NCBI GenBank assembly: GCA_023053575.1
Contig: JAKZAP010000001.1
Location: 17,810,849 to 17,874,848, forward strand
Reading direction: 5' to 3'
From: Branchinecta lynchi
Taxonomy: Eukaryota; Arthropoda; Branchiopoda; Anostraca; Branchinectidae
DNA length: 64,000 bases
Shown: piece by piece, positions 1 to 11,587 of the stretch
Position numbering within the stretch: the stretch's first letter is position 1
Layout: every line of letters begins with the position of its first letter
Position numbers and translations under genes: made by a program
Notes under the pieces: model-generated
What the model was told of the DNA's origin: nothing
The model's input: the letters and a program-made list of their open reading frames with translations, nothing else
Database searches by the model: none

Positions 1-2589
1 TGGTAGAGTGGTCCACCGGAGTCACCCTGAAAGTAAATGGTAATTATGTTAATGATGCAGCCTACATGTTATACACTCATAAATTTCACATATGACTTCC
101 ACCATCCAGGAATCAATGCAAGACTAAAATTTAAATAAACCCAGAGTAAGGCTTGCAAGTTCCTTTAAAAATAAACTGATGTATTTTTTTTTCCTTTTTA
201 GCAGACGGAAACACCCAGCACCTTCATGTCAGCAAAAACCCAGTACGCTTAAAATCCAGGATTTTTCTTTAGGATGTCATTCAGGGTGTCGTAGAGGCAA
301 TGCGTCTAGGAGAAAAAATAAAGTGTAAGTAAGTATGGCTGGGGAAACGGGAGAGTGTTCGAGCGTTATGGTTGGGAGACAAGAGATAAGCGAACGGGAG
401 AGTTATGAATTTATGAATAATAACACAAATTAGCCATCATCATGTTCATGGTATCTGGAGGCGTTGGCTTGAATATACGGAAGATCAGGTGATGTGGAAG
501 ATGATTTAAAGCCTGGCTCTTATTCTGACCAACGGTGCAAAATAGCTGTGACAATGATAAGATGGAATCCAGGATTCCACGGCAGGAAAATATGCGGTTT
601 GAAAATAAAACGAAAAGGTGCCGTGCGCTAAAAAAGTTTTAATTTTTGGTTTCCTCGAAACAGTTGTCTAAAAGCGCAAAAACCGGAAATAAAGAACTTC
701 GTCGCCGAAGCTATTTCTCTTATGTTCTCGGTAATTTCTACGTGTTACTCAGTAGTTGGTGCAGCGTTGGTGGGCTTTACACACCAAACAGCGGTGGAAA
801 GTAAAGGAAGGATTTTAAGCTTGTTTACCTGGCAGGAGTCGACTCCACCATTGTTAATATTTCCGGCGCAGATCATGCTGTCAGCAATGTCGGTCTGGCC
901 ATAGGCACCACGGCATTCGGCGTCAGAGACTACTGGGACATTGACGGAGCGGAGAACGTCGGAGAGAGATCCACCAGACTAAAGAAGAAATGAAGTTAAC
1001 TGCTATGGCTTGATTTGTTGCTATTCCAGAACACTACTAACCTAAATCACCAGGTGCGGACGTATTGCTGGTTTATTGAATTAATGTCTGTTGGAAAGAT
1101 AATGAACAGAAAAGTTAACTTACGGATGTGGTGCCCCATCCAGAGACGGCAACAGTGGTTCCAGCGGCGATCTCATCTAGAGCACCGGGGAGGTCAGCTG
1201 GCTGAACCCAAGTGTTGAGGCTTAGGGCACTGGCAAGGCCGAGAACAGATGCGTCGTTGTAGAATGTCCTGGAGTTATATTGTGGGTGCTCAGTGATGGA
1301 GGCAACGTTGACGGTCTGTTCATCACCATCAGTGGTGCTGAGAATGTGGTCACCAGCAGCGACGACCATCTCAGATGGGCGAGAGCCATCAGTGCAGTGG
1401 GCCGCGGTCAAGACGGTGTTAGCATCCAACACGGTTCCGCCGCAGAAGTGAGAGTTGCCGAAGAAACCAGGGGACTGAAGGGAGACTTGGAAGGGGAGCT
1501 CACCCTTGTTGACGGGGGATCCACCAACAATCTTGCTCTCGGGGATCAGCATGGCTCCACGGCGGAGCATGACGTTAAGAGGGAGGCGTGGGAGCACATA
1601 TTGCTCACCTGTGGAAGGACAAAAAATGTATCCTTCGTACATTGTAGTCCCTTCATTCTCCTGGTAACAGAGGATTCTTGCCAAGAAAGACCGATTCGAA
1701 TATGGTTGTAATTCTAATAAGGGTATATAATACACCCTTAGAAATGCGGATCTCAGGGACAACAATTCGTGGAAGTTTTACCGGAGTGAACTAGTACCAT
1801 AGGTATGACGGGTACTTGAAAAACGATGGGTGATGTGATATATGCAATCATACTACACCTTTTCGTCGCATTTATTTTTTACTATCACTTTCGTGTCCTT
1901 TTTCCATACTCTTAATCAGCCAAGCCCTCATGCAACAATTATATGACTGTGGATGTGATGTTAGGTCACAACCACAGTAGTTTGGGACGATATCCGATAT
2001 CAATATGTCGGACCAATTACTGATATCGCATGTCAAATCGTAAATCGATATTAATATAGTTGACTCTTATGAACCGAAAGATGTAGCACGGACTCGGTCT
2101 CGTCTTGTCGCAGACGATTTTTGTCCATCGGACTCGTCTTGACTCGTGAGCGGCACTTCGGTTTCGGACTCGGATATACTGAACCCGCAACAGCTTTGGA
2201 AAGCTCTAGGTGGAACTTTAAACAGACTCCTCGCGCAGTGCATTGTTTCTACTACGTTGTCATTGGGTAACTGAGTATAAATATTCCTTCTGCCCAAGGT
2301 GACTGCGAATCATAGTTGATAGTGCGAAACGGATAAATCAGCTGAGTTTTATTAGAGCTATATTTCGGCCCTTCTCGGAAAGAAATTCGCAATTCAGTTT
2401 GTATATACAATACAGTATATACAATACAGTATACAGTAGTTTGGGACGACATTCGATAACAATATAGATGGCCCTAAGGCTTTAAATACAATATTATTAT
2501 TATTATTATAGCCTGTCGACCACAACACTAATCCACTCACCACTAGCGACTGCCGCAAAGGCCAGGAGAGTTGCAACGAAAGCTTTCAT
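1..2589 (-). CDS. Trypsin-like serine protease A (3' end beyond window)
   Basis: Secreted digestive serine endopeptidase. Exons on the minus strand: exon 1 2541-2589, exon 2 1124-1608, exon 3 829-978, and the first 26 nt of exon 4 at 1-26; the stop lies outside the window. All joins use GT/AG and keep the frame. Exon 1 encodes the signal peptide MKAFVATLLAFAAVAS. Exon 2 carries the propeptide, the K|IVGG activation site, the His of TAAHC and the Asp of YNDASV. Exon 3 ends GGVDSCQ, giving Asp189 (trypsin specificity); the visible part of exon 4 begins GDSGGPLY with the catalytic Ser. Copy-specific change: Val100 to Ala (MVVAAGDH). Introns are 932, 145 and 802 nt, the shortest first intron of the five copies. 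It is the inverted counterpart of gene E. The start is the ATG just after the initiator. Confidence 0.9.
1609..2540 (-). other. Intron 1 of trypsin A
   Basis: No gene. The exon 2-proximal part (about 1620-2100) is related to intron 1 of the other copies. About 2300-2400 holds a decayed copy of the dispersed motif ending in TATTTCGGCCCTTCT (see the hammerhead-like entries). 2400-2440 is a TATACAATACAG microsatellite and 2491-2509 an ATT run. Confidence 0.6.
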
Positions 2590-2651
2590 AGTGACTGACC
2601 TCCAACTGTCTTTACGTTGACTTTTATGGAAGGACAGGAAAGTCTTATCGA
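2590..2651 (-). promoter_or_regulatory. Core promoter of trypsin A
   Basis: Read on the minus strand: a GATA-type site (CGATAAGAC, 2642-2650), a TATA-like CATAAAA (2622-2628) and a TCAGT initiator (2594-2598). The putative +1 A lies 7 nt before the ATG. The other four copies have TATAAAAA or TATAGATT-type boxes starting TATA; only A has CATAAAA, so its promoter may be weaker. Confidence 0.6.
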
Positions 2652-2960
2652 CAATCAATCTCAAAATCCGGGAAAGCCATCCGTAAACAGGCACAGTAAA
2701 ATCCATAAAGTTTTGATTTTACTCCGGGGATACCTGACTATAACGAAAGTATACGGTTTAGTATAGGCTGAAAGGTGTTTTGGATGGGGATAGGCTCAAC
2801 TGTTCTTCATCCAACGAAGATTTTATCCGACCTCCATTCCAGTCAATCTTCATCCTTCCCATGGGTCCTTACTACACGTTGCTACAGCCTGATTATACTT
2901 GGATGAAATGCTGACGGTTCGCTCAAAATATGAATTTTGATTTATGATTTTGTGGCACAC
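2652..2960 (-). promoter_or_regulatory. Upstream region of trypsin A, shared with E and C
   Basis: Proximal block 2652-2710 contains the TGTTTACGG element found before every copy. Farther out, 2760-2940 matches the region upstream of E (about 53580-53790) and of C (37380-37560), including GGATGGGGATAGGCT. It marks the edge of the ancestral duplicated gene unit. Confidence 0.55.
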
Positions 2961-3235
2961 TTTTGGCGGGAAATTCAGACCTAATGGCAAGTTCATACCC
3001 AAATAATAAAAGTTTTTTAATTATCAAGTAGATAGAAATGAAACCGAGAAAAATTCTAAAACAGATTGGCTAGGATGCAAAGCTGAATTTTATTCACAGA
3101 GATATTATCTGGATCTTAGTTTTGTTGCCAATAAAGCAGAAAAAACAACGTTTCTGCGAGGTTTAGGCTAACTTGTGCGTCGATTGTGCGCCTTTTTTCT
3201 CAAGGTTACCTGTCATGATGGGTTATTATCTAATT
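2961..3235 (-). repeat. Dispersed repeat, three copies in the window
   Basis: Related copies lie at 11588-11870 and 50017-50290 (the latter inverted relative to this one). Shared landmarks are a tract with AAAACCACCTCAACAG in the fuller copies and the run around AGATATTATCTGGAT here. No coding potential recognised. Confidence 0.55.
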
Positions 3236-3419
3236 TAGCAAAAAAATGATCTAATCTAATCTAATCTAATCAATGCACGGAAAGTTTAAACGGACAAAGA
3301 TGTCTATAAAGAAGACATGACGATGCTCCATCTCTGTTCATTATGGCACTTACGATCATAATGCCTGTCACTCTGTCCAACTGTCGCTCTGTCAAAGATC
3401 CCTAACATGGGAGTGTTGG

Positions 3420-3940
3420 CTACAGCACTTTCAAGATCGTTAGTTGTTGAAAAGTAACCCTAAGCGCTCGGCTCTGCCGAGGCGTCGAAGCTGAGTTGCC
3501 GACGGGAAGAGTGGTTTCAAATCGGTTTCAGTCGTGTCCTTTGGAACTTAAGTGACCACTACAATGTGTTGCGGAGATTTTGAACGAGCTTCAAGACCAG
3601 CGCGGCTCGAGATTTGTTCCATTATACGCGTAGCCACTTCCTTCGTTTCGACTAGAAGTTTGGCTTCCTCCTTGTACAACTTTAGCTCTACGACATGTGC
3701 AGTCTTGCTCACGTGTATTCTGTACAAAATCCTTGCGACATTTTTAGAGACCCTACCGCAGGATAAGAGAGGCTTTCCTGCATTGGATTGATTTGACTTT
3801 GGCACAGGATTTGAAGGAACGAAGGACTTCGCTTGCTCCGATTGCACATTTCGTTGACACGCACGGTTAGGACGGCACTAATTTTGTCAGTGGTAGCCGG
3901 TACCTCTTGGGCGTCCTTAATAACAAATTCGGGTAGGGTG
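3420..3940 (-). pseudogene. RRM-like ORF1 remnant (left-arm copy)
   Basis: Minus-strand reading frames match, piece by piece, the better preserved copy at 49100-49800: SEQAKSFVPSNPVPKSNQSN, then a basic helical stretch, then a strand ending PQHIVVVT. Downstream (lower coordinates) a segment with LGRGRAF-like residues resembles RNP1 of an RNA-recognition motif. Type II LINE ORF1 proteins carry RRMs, so this is probably a decayed retrotransposon ORF1; a host RNA-binding pseudogene is the alternative. The frame is broken by stops. Confidence 0.45.
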
Positions 3941-3971
3941 ACATTTTTTCACTGCGTTCGAAAGCGCTTTG

Positions 3972-4630
3972 CAAATATCAACCACATTGTCTTCATGCTT
4001 AGTTTTCATTGCGAGATTATCCGTTGATTTACGATTCTATGGATAAGCAGTTTCGCCTTCTGAATACGGTCCTATCGTAATATTCGATAGCATTGTCCGT
4101 AATTTGATTCAGTCTCACCCCTTTCCCGAGTGATACCCGGAGAAAGTTCAGTAGCGGACTGTAAACTAGTTCCTGCTCACCCATTGATTCGCTGCGTCCA
4201 GTATCGCGCTGTCGATGTGCGCGGGTCAACAGCTAATTTTTGTTTTAATCTCCATTTACCATGAAAGTTTGTCTTAGTTCTCGAACTATTAGCAACTAAT
4301 TTGCTACGACACACGGATAGAGTTTTAAAAAGTCGAAATAGTATTTTCGCAGCTATTGCTGAGGGACCCATCCAGGCCCGTATCCAGAAATTTATGTCGG
4401 AGGGGAGGTTCCTTTCGGGGGGGGGGGGTCGCCTTTGGGTCGGACAAAAAAGTACAAAAAAACATAGATCAGAAGGAAAACCCTATAAAAATGATCGTTT
4501 TTGTATGTTTCGGGGGGGGGGGGGGTCAACAAAAACTTCCAGTAAACTCCCTGAGCCAGTTTCCGGTAAATTCCTTGAGCAAGATTTCGGTTGATTCCCA
4601 AAACTCCAGTAGATTCCCTAAGAAATAATC
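3972..4630. other. Segment present only in the left arm
   Basis: The inverted counterpart runs directly from the match of 4631 to the match of 3970 (around 49165), so these 660 bases were either inserted here or deleted there. The segment contains two G-runs (about 4419-4427 and 4512-4523). AGGCCCGTATCCAG at 4375 resembles the terminal bases of some hAT-type elements. No gene recognised. Confidence 0.4.
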
Positions 4631-4844
4631 CTGTATAGATTTCCTAAAATCCAGCTCAGGGAAATTGACGAGCTTTGGCTGATGTAGTGGATTTTTTTCC
4701 GCAAAATTTCTGGGAGGTGAAGCATCCACACACCCTCAGATAGACTACAAGTAAATGACGACAGCACAGCATCCTCCCTCTTAACCCCTCCCTCCCCTCC
4801 ACCGTCCGACTGCGATTCGGACCTAGAAATGGCTAACCCTAAAA
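4631..4844. repeat. Left-arm copy of 48951-49165 (inverted)
   Basis: Matches 48951-49165 in reverse complement, including the tract GATTTCCTAAAATCCA and GTCCGAATCGCAGTC on the other strand. It extends the RRM-like repeat outward; no gene seen. Confidence 0.5.
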
Positions 4845-4950
4845 CTCCCACGATCATAATGCCCACGACTCAAAATGCCCACTTAAAATGCCAAATACTC
4901 AAAATGGTCACGGCTCAAAATGCCCACGACTCAAAATGCCCACGATTTGA
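4845..4950. repeat. Minisatellite, AAAATGCCCACGACTC unit
   Basis: About six imperfect 13-17 bp units of AAAATGCCCACGACTC. The same unit recurs at 8690-8780, 47215-47345 and 47936-48100, at matching places of the two inverted arms but with different copy numbers. Confidence 0.8.
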
Positions 4951-5061
4951 TAAATTTGAGGTTTACAGTCCGTAATTAGGCGTGATTGAGTGACGGGAGG
5001 AGTAGACCGAGTATCAGAATAACGATAATCGTTTGATGAATTTGTATAAACTCAATTATAA

Positions 5062-8000
5062 CTAGACCTACGTTGCCTGGGCAACGTGAAGTGTTGCGGC
5101 AACCTTTGTCCGGCTTCGCCGACTAAAGTGTTGTGAGAGCAACACTTTGGTTTTGTTCCTTCGCTGTCGGTTCAGTGCTGAAATTGTTAACATATCGAAG
5201 CTTTTCAAACGGTATGTTCTAAAAGAATCATCACATGATCAAAAGCTCTTGTTCAGCGTTGTAAAAACAACAGCAAGAGAATATCGGAAGAAGGGACTAA
5301 ATTGACTTTGCTGTCAGTTGAACTTTATCCTTTTTAATCGTAGACATCGTGACGGATGAAAACTTGGAACAACATCTTGTATAATCTAGTTGGTATTATA
5401 AAGCTATCCGTAACTTTTCAGGATTAAAATACCATAGATGACACTCTTAATTATTACGAAACTACCTCATTGTTCTACATTATCATTTGTATCCGTTGCT
5501 TAAACAGCTAATCCTAGGTTACAGATATAGACCATCGATACAATCTTTCTTACCGTCAGATTTATAGAAATCGAATACATGTGCACCAATTTGCAAAAGT
5601 TCTAGTCCCTCATGAATTGATTCTTACTTACAAGTCCATCTCCCGTGATAGACATCAAGTTCACCGAATAAAAATAATAGCTACACCAGCTAGCAGAAGT
5701 TGCAAACCCCTCATCCCTGAAGACGATTGTAGCACAACAGCCGATTATTACTTACAAGTCCCTTGCATGTCTTACAATTAGGAACCAAATTGTTCTTACC
5801 ATCGAATACACCGGAAACAAATAACAGGTACACCAACTAGCAAAAGCTGCAAACCCCTCAGTGCCGAAGATGATTATGAGCTAACAGTTGACTGTTGCAT
5901 ACAAGTCCCCTACATGTCTCACAACTGGTATCGCCTATTTTTGGTTTCAGTGTGTACCTTACTACTGAAGTTGTCAACCCCTTGAAACTTTCAGACTGGA
6001 TTTGTTTCTTCGCTGTCGGTTAATGCTGAAGTTGTCAACTTATCGAAGCTTTTAAAATGGGATGTTCTAAAAAAAAAAATTAATCAAATGATCAAAAGCT
6101 ATTCTTCAGCGTTGTAAAAACAACAACAAAATAATATCGGAAGAAGGGACTAAATTGACTTTGCAGTCAGTGGACCTTTATCCTTTTCAGTCGTAGACAT
6201 CGTGACGGATGAAAACTTGGAACAATATCTTACATAATTTAATTGGTATTATAAAGATATCCGTAACTTTTCAGAATTACAACACCATAGATGACACTAT
6301 TCATTATTATGAAACTACCTCCTTGTTTTACATTTTCGTTTGTATCCGTTGCGTAAATAGTTAATCCTAGGTTACAGCGGTAGACCATCGACACAAACTT
6401 TCTTACCGTCAGATTTATAGATATCGAATACAATGTGCACCCATTTGCAATAATTTCTAGCCCCTCGTGAACCGATTCCTACTTACGAATCCCTCTCCCC
6501 TGATAGACATCAAGTTCACCGAAAACAAATAATCGGTAGGACACCAGCTAGCAAAAGTTGCAAACCCCTCATCTCTGAAGATGATTGTAGCATAACAGCC
6601 GATTATTACTTACAAGTCCCTTGCCTATCTTACCATTGGGAACCAAATTGTTCTTACCATCGAATACACCGGAAACAAATAACAGGTACACCAACTAGCA
6701 AAAGCTGCAAACCCCTCATTGCCGAAGACGATTATGAGCTAACAGTCGACTATTGCTTACAAGTCCCCCACATGCCTCACAACTGTTATCGCCTATTTTT
6801 GTTTCCAGTGTGTACTTACTACTGAATTTGTCAACCCTTGAAATTTTCAAACTGGTGTATCTCATGAAGGAATATGTGTAGCAAAAATTGGATGGCATAT
6901 ACTTTGATCAGCTCACCGCCATCTAAAAAAACATTCTATCTGTCTTAGTTCAAAAGTTAATTTTTTTTGCCGTAGCCCAACTTTCTAACGTCACCGCTTA
7001 GAAAGGAGCAAACGATAAGCTCTAGTTTCTTTAGCAATGAGAGAACTTTTAAAGTTTAAGAGGCACACCTAGCATTTCTCTACCGCAAACCCAAGTGCAA
7101 AAAAAAAGAACGATAAACTCAGCTGAAATCGCGCAGAGAAATGGATAGAAATAATAGATGGCAGCACTTTCGGACCCGTGGGAAAAAAACACTTTTTTGT
7201 TTCTGTCGAATACACCGGAAACAAATAACAGGTACACCAACTAGCAAAAGCTGCAAACCCCTCATTGCCGAAGACGATTATGAGCTAACAGTCGACTATT
7301 GCTTACAAGTCCCCCACATGCCTCACAACTGTTATCGCCTATTTTTGTTTCCAGTGTGTACTTACTACTGAAGTTGTCAACCCTTGAAATTTTCAAACTG
7401 GTGTATCTCATGAAGGAATATGTGTAGCAAAAATTGGATGGCATATACTTTGATCAGCTCACCGCCATCTAAAAAAACATTCTATCTGTCTTAGTTCAAA
7501 AGTTAATTTTTTTTGCCGTAGCCCAACTTTCTAACGTCACCGCTTAGAAAGGAGCAAACGATAAGCTCTAGTTTCTTTAGCAATGAGAGAACTTTTAAAG
7601 TTTAAGAGGCACACCTAGCATTTCTCTACCGCAAACCCAAGTGCAAAAAAAAAGAACGATAAACTCAGCTGAAATCGCGCAGAGAAATGGATAGAAATAA
7701 TAGATGGCAGCACTTTCGGACCCGTGGGAAAAAAACACTTTTTTGTTTCTGTAGATTTTTCTATTTATCACTCAAAGAGAATGTGTTGGCTGTGGGGCCG
7801 GGTAACTGCCGCATATACATCACACTTATAGATTTTAGTCCATGTTCAATATGAAACTGGTGCCTGTGCTAGAACGGAGCTTTCCACTCGAAAGCAGAAA
7901 CATGGTGTGATGATACGAAAGGTTCGCTACACAACTTCAGCTAGTCCTCTCTGACATGGGCTATAACTCCAGCTATAACTCCACTTCACTTCGCACACCG

Positions 8001-8240
8001 TAGGCTCTGGCTCGAGGACAAGCAAAAACCATCCTTTTTGGCCCCAGGGAAGAGTTATACGGAGCTTTCCAAAATGTTATGTCATATTCATCAATCCGTC
8101 CTAAATCCACACTTTCCGTAAAAACCGCACAGGTTAGACCCTTACCAGTTATCAGGAATAAAATGAAATCGGAGTCATAGGAAAAAAAAAATAAACAAAA
8201 AAAACGAGGACAAAACCAAAGTGTTGCTCTCGCAACACAA
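5062..8240 (-). mobile_element. Helentron-like rolling-circle element, copy 1
   Basis: The minus-strand 5' end TTGTGTTGCGAGAGCAACAC is at 8240. The 3' end at 5062 reads GGTCTAG, preceded by the hairpin CGTTGCC-CA-GGCAACG. Subterminal GTGTTGC and GCAACACTT are inverted relative to each other. The inverted arm near 47812-47830 keeps the uninterrupted site (GTTATATTTATAATTGAG), so the insertion falls in a TT dinucleotide without target duplication, as known for Helentrons and their non-autonomous HINE derivatives. The inside is a set of related subrepeats with no Rep/helicase ORF, so the element is non-autonomous. Family assignment is inference; termini and empty site are seen directly. Confidence 0.65.
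6661..7752. repeat. Recent 546-bp tandem duplication
   Basis: Units 6661-7206 and 7207-7752 are almost identical over the whole 546 bp; a difference I can see is GAATTTGTC versus GAAGTTGTC. Both start at CGAATACACC and end TTTTGTTTCTGT. It lies inside Helentron-like copy 1 and postdates its insertion or reflects unequal exchange. Confidence 0.9.
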
Positions 8241-8297
8241 ATATAACACTGGTTTATTATTATTTACAAGAAACATTTGTAGCCTATTGCGTCGTGG

Positions 8298-8639
8298 TTA
8301 GATGCCGCAAAAGCGCTGTGCTTTCTTGAGGAAGCTTCTGACTGATATTGAGCCCCCTTGGAACTTCTCTTTAAGTGCTTGAATTTGCTGGTCTTTCCGG
8401 ACCATTCTCCGGTTCCTTCGTCTGAAGCGGGCTCCAGCACCGATCTGGATGAAGTCTGATTCCATCTCGTCTTGGATGGTCTGAACTTCTCGCAGAAGCT
8501 GAAATAAACGTGGTCGGGCTGTAATTCGTCTGTTGAGGACTCGGTGCCAGGCATCAACCTGGTTCGTGGTCCGAGATCCGTCTGTCCGCTGTCCCAGGAT
8601 GGTTTTGGCCTCCCCTGTGGACAGTTTCGGCCGTTGGCA
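8298..8639 (-). CDS. MULE/FLYWCH-type transposase C-terminal exon (left arm)
   Basis: Minus-strand frame open from 8639 to a stop at 8298-8300 (113 codons). It contains RTTNQVDAWHRVLNRR, matching the RTNNxVExWHxxLN signature near the C-terminus of Mutator-like transposases and related FLYWCH-finger proteins, followed by a basic segment FRRRNRRMVRKDQ and the end FLKKAQRFCGI. A possible splice acceptor (TATCGTCTTAG, ending at minus-strand 8647) precedes it. The copy in the inverted arm (47411-47758) is open over the same length and differs at about ten residues, mostly conservative. A longer open frame (8264-8677) overlaps in another phase, but only this frame resembles a known family and stays open in both copies. 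The upstream transposase domain was not found. Confidence 0.55.
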   Translation of the reverse strand, partial: CQRPKLSTGEAKTILGQRTDGSRTTNQVDAWHRVLNRRITARPRLFQLLREVQTIQDEMESDFIQIGAGARFRRRNRRMVRKDQQIQALKEKFQGGSISVRSFLKKAQRFCGI

Positions 8640-8826
8640 TTATAAACTAAGACGATATTATCCTCCCCTGTGACCACTTTGAACTGTCGGCATTTTAGGC
8701 CACCGGCATTTCGTGGTCGTGGGCATTTTTAGTCGTGGGCATTTGATCGTGGGCATTTTAATCGTGGCATTCTGAGCGTGAGTATTGTGAGAGTGGGAAA
8801 AAAGATCGGTGGTTTTGGGAACCACC
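8640..8826. repeat. Minisatellite and flank of the MULE-like exon
   Basis: Degenerate AATGCCCACGA units (about 8690-8780) upstream of the transposase-like exon, equivalent to 47215-47400 in the other arm. Confidence 0.6.
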
Positions 8827-8829
8827 CAT

Positions 8830-8985
8830 AGTAATGACACATTTATTTATTTATTTTATTTATTTCAAAATATATCCAACTGGGGCTTCTACATAACAAC
8901 TCATTTATATACACTAAGAAAACTAAAAAAAACAAATATGCTGAAGGCACGAAGCCTCCAACAAACAAAGTAATCATACTAATCG
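8830..8985 (-). mobile_element. Short retroelement 3' end in the left arm only
   Basis: About 155 bp with an AAAT-type tail (read on the minus strand, ending at the low-coordinate side) interrupt sequence that is continuous in the other arm near 47155-47190. The tail suggests target-primed insertion of a LINE or SINE 3' fragment. No protein. Confidence 0.45.
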
Positions 8986-10170
8986 GAGAATTTATGGAGA
9001 ACGCACAGTTTGATTCGAATGGGATCACCCGTCCGGAACTTACGAGTGCTGCTACAAGATCCAGCCCCCCCCCCCCCCCCCCTCCAACTCCTCCCAAGCC
9101 AATTCCGTAGATTTCCTGTCTTCGAAGGACCGCGTGAGCATATTATTTATCCATAAGTCACGGCTTGAAAATGTGCCAAAGTGATGTGATGCTTATGATT
9201 GTCCTACTGAGAAAACCAAGAAGATGTATGGATCAGCAAGTATCTTTACCTCTGTATCGGATCTCCGATCGACTTCAGAAAAGAAAATCCTTCTGCCTTC
9301 CGATTTTGTCCGAGTTCCGCGCAAACGACTTGTCCCGTAAGAAAACAAAGTTTAACAAGAGCTACAAGGTTATATGGCACTTGTTACGAGTGGGTGATGC
9401 AAGAAAGTAGGCTAGGTGAGAACATCACAAAATACCCCATTCACTCCCCTAGGTTCGAACCTAGAAGTAGGATATCTAGTTTCACTCGAGTCTGAGCATT
9501 CCTGGCATCGCCTGGGACCATCTAGGGCAAATGAATTTTCTACTTTCCAAGTTTAGATCCACAAGTTTGCTCCCTAAACGTGCCTAGACCCCCCCCCCCC
9601 CCCGAATAACAAATACATGCCGTATGTACTGTCCAACTTGCATCCCATTCGGCCCATTCATTTGATTTTCTATGCATATGGGAAAGTCCCCCCCCCCCTC
9701 CAACTGCCACAACCATGGGCGAATTTGGTTCCCGATGACAAATTCTTAGACTGTGTAGTTGTATGGTACTGTATGGTACTTGTATGAAAAAGTTGCATGT
9801 ATTGAAATGGAGTAGTACGGAATACTTTAATTTAACCTGCCTTCGATTGGGTTAATCTTAAGTAGTAGTATCCGATAGCATCCAATCTTGCTGTAGAAGC
9901 ATCCAGTTTTCTGGTAGTAGCATGCAGTGGCAACAGTTACTACTGCATACTACTTTACGCGGCTTATTCTAAACAAAATTCATCGGTTTCGGACACATGT
10001 CTTCGGTGTAAACATGTCCGGTAAAATGAGCGATTTCCACTTTTTGACACAGATCTACTCGCCGAAAAATTCTGCGTCGAACGGTGCGTATCTCGATTGC
10101 TTCCGAGTCCTCCGACTCATAGTTTGGGAGATACAGCCAAGATGGAAACCACGTATCTCGGATTAATATG
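8986..10170. repeat. Left-arm copy of 46020-47150 (inverted)
   Basis: Collinear, in reverse complement, with 46020-47150. It includes a C-run at 9065-9082 (G-run 47056-47071 in the partner), a C-run at 9589-9603 (G-run 46536-46550), and a palindromic CTAGGTTCGAACCTAG near 9451 (diverged in the partner). Open frames are short and not conserved, so I call it non-coding repeat, possibly part of the MULE-like element. Confidence 0.55.
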
Positions 10171-10639
10171 TACTACTAACGGGAAAAAGTTATTATGTTT
10201 TTCTCACCTCCGGAAAAGTTTTGGAAAAGGGAGATACGTGGTTTACGCTTGACACCGTCGATGTTTTTCATCCCTATGTCATTAGTTCTTATCGCCCATA
10301 AGCATTCACTCGAATCGGACCACCCGTTCTTAACCTACGGAAGTCAATAATTTCCGTATTACCCTTCCCTCAGCTCCCCCAGAAATGGTTCTGTCCACGA
10401 ATGAAAGGTTTCCTATGGCGTTGTGTCGGGTTCTTAAGTCTATTTGGTTGGGTCGCTTATATGCCTGCCATGTTTCATCGTCCTTAGCACATCTTAAAGT
10501 ATCCTAACTCGCGATCACCGGAATTCCGGGAAACTTCCTCCAACCGGCTCCTAAAACCCCCAAAGAGATCCGATACGAAACTTTTTAAGTCCGCTTTTTT
10601 CCTTAAAAATTGATCTATTCCTACCATTCAAGTTCTAGT
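10171..10639. repeat. Fragment related to the 430-bp repeat of 25.7-27.4 kb
   Basis: Shares ACTCGAATCGGACCACCCGTTC and runs such as CCTTCCCTCAGCTCCCCC-like pyrimidine tracts with 25990-26060. No gene seen. Confidence 0.45.
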
Positions 10640-11587
10640 TTTAAATGTGTTCCAAACCCCCAAGAATGTCAAGCCTAAACCGCCAACTAAAATTAAACAG
10701 CGTTCTTCCAAACAGAGAGTAATACCAAATGCGCCGCAGGCGAAGCTTTGTGGACGCACTGATGAGCAGAGCGCCTTTTTGCGATCCCTAATAAAAGGTA
10801 AGACAATCTGTGGAATCAGACATCTGTCCGTCAAAAAAAGTTTCAGTTTTCGTTCGATGAAACTTTGCAGTAATTTGATATCATATGTCTAGAAAAATCT
10901 AGATTTGCCGATGAGACATAAACTTTCGGAATATGCCCGACAAAAGTTCACGAAATTTGATTAATTACGTGTATTGAGGTCCCGATCTACCGACCGTACT
11001 TAAACTTTCTGGGTTCACCCGGCAAATGTTTGCAGAAGTTGATTTCTTACGTACAAAAAGAATCCGATATGCTGGCACTCAGAATTCAATTTCTTCTGCG
11101 TTTTGCCTGACAAGACCGCAAAGAACTTTATTTCTTACGTGAAAATAGAAGCCGATGTGCTGAAGAAACTTAAACTTTATTGATGCGCCCGACAAATGCT
11201 TGCAAAATTAGATATCTTACGAAGAAAAAGAACCTGATGTGCCGACGAGAATTTGCCCTACAAGACTGCACAGACCTTGATTTCTTAAGTGTAAAAATAA
11301 CTTGATGTGCCGACGGGACTTAAACTTCCCAGGTGCGCCCGATAAGTGTTTACAAAACCGTATGTGCCGACGAGTCGACCGATGCCCAACAAAAGCATAA
11401 AAAGTTTTATTTCTTCTGTATATAAAGAACCCGATGTGCCGACAAGAACACCCGTGGTTCGACAAAAGCACACAGAGATCATTTCTTCTGTGTTTTGTCC
11501 AACAAATAATTGCAAAATTTGATTTCTTGCGTGTAAAATAGTAATTTCTTAAAACCTTTGCCCCGCCCCCCATAGTGACGCCACTGC
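10640..11587 (-). mobile_element. Probable hAT fragment with one terminal end
   Basis: On the minus strand it begins CAGTGGCGTCACTATGGGG at 11587, a hAT-type terminal sequence. The interior is built of degenerate 70-120 bp units around GATTTCTTACGTG and CCGATGTGCCGACG, similar to material inside the hAT element at 19.6-22.1 kb. The opposite end was not found, so the left boundary is approximate. Confidence 0.45.

Noticed and set aside
8264..8677. 137-codon open frame starting MVTGEDN
   Set aside because: The other arm has a stop in this phase; the overlapping phase with the transposase signature is the one conserved.
9445..9470. tRNA T-arm-like palindrome CTAGGTTCGAACCTAG
   Set aside because: Loop of six, no remaining tRNA arms, and the copy at 46672 has changed the loop.
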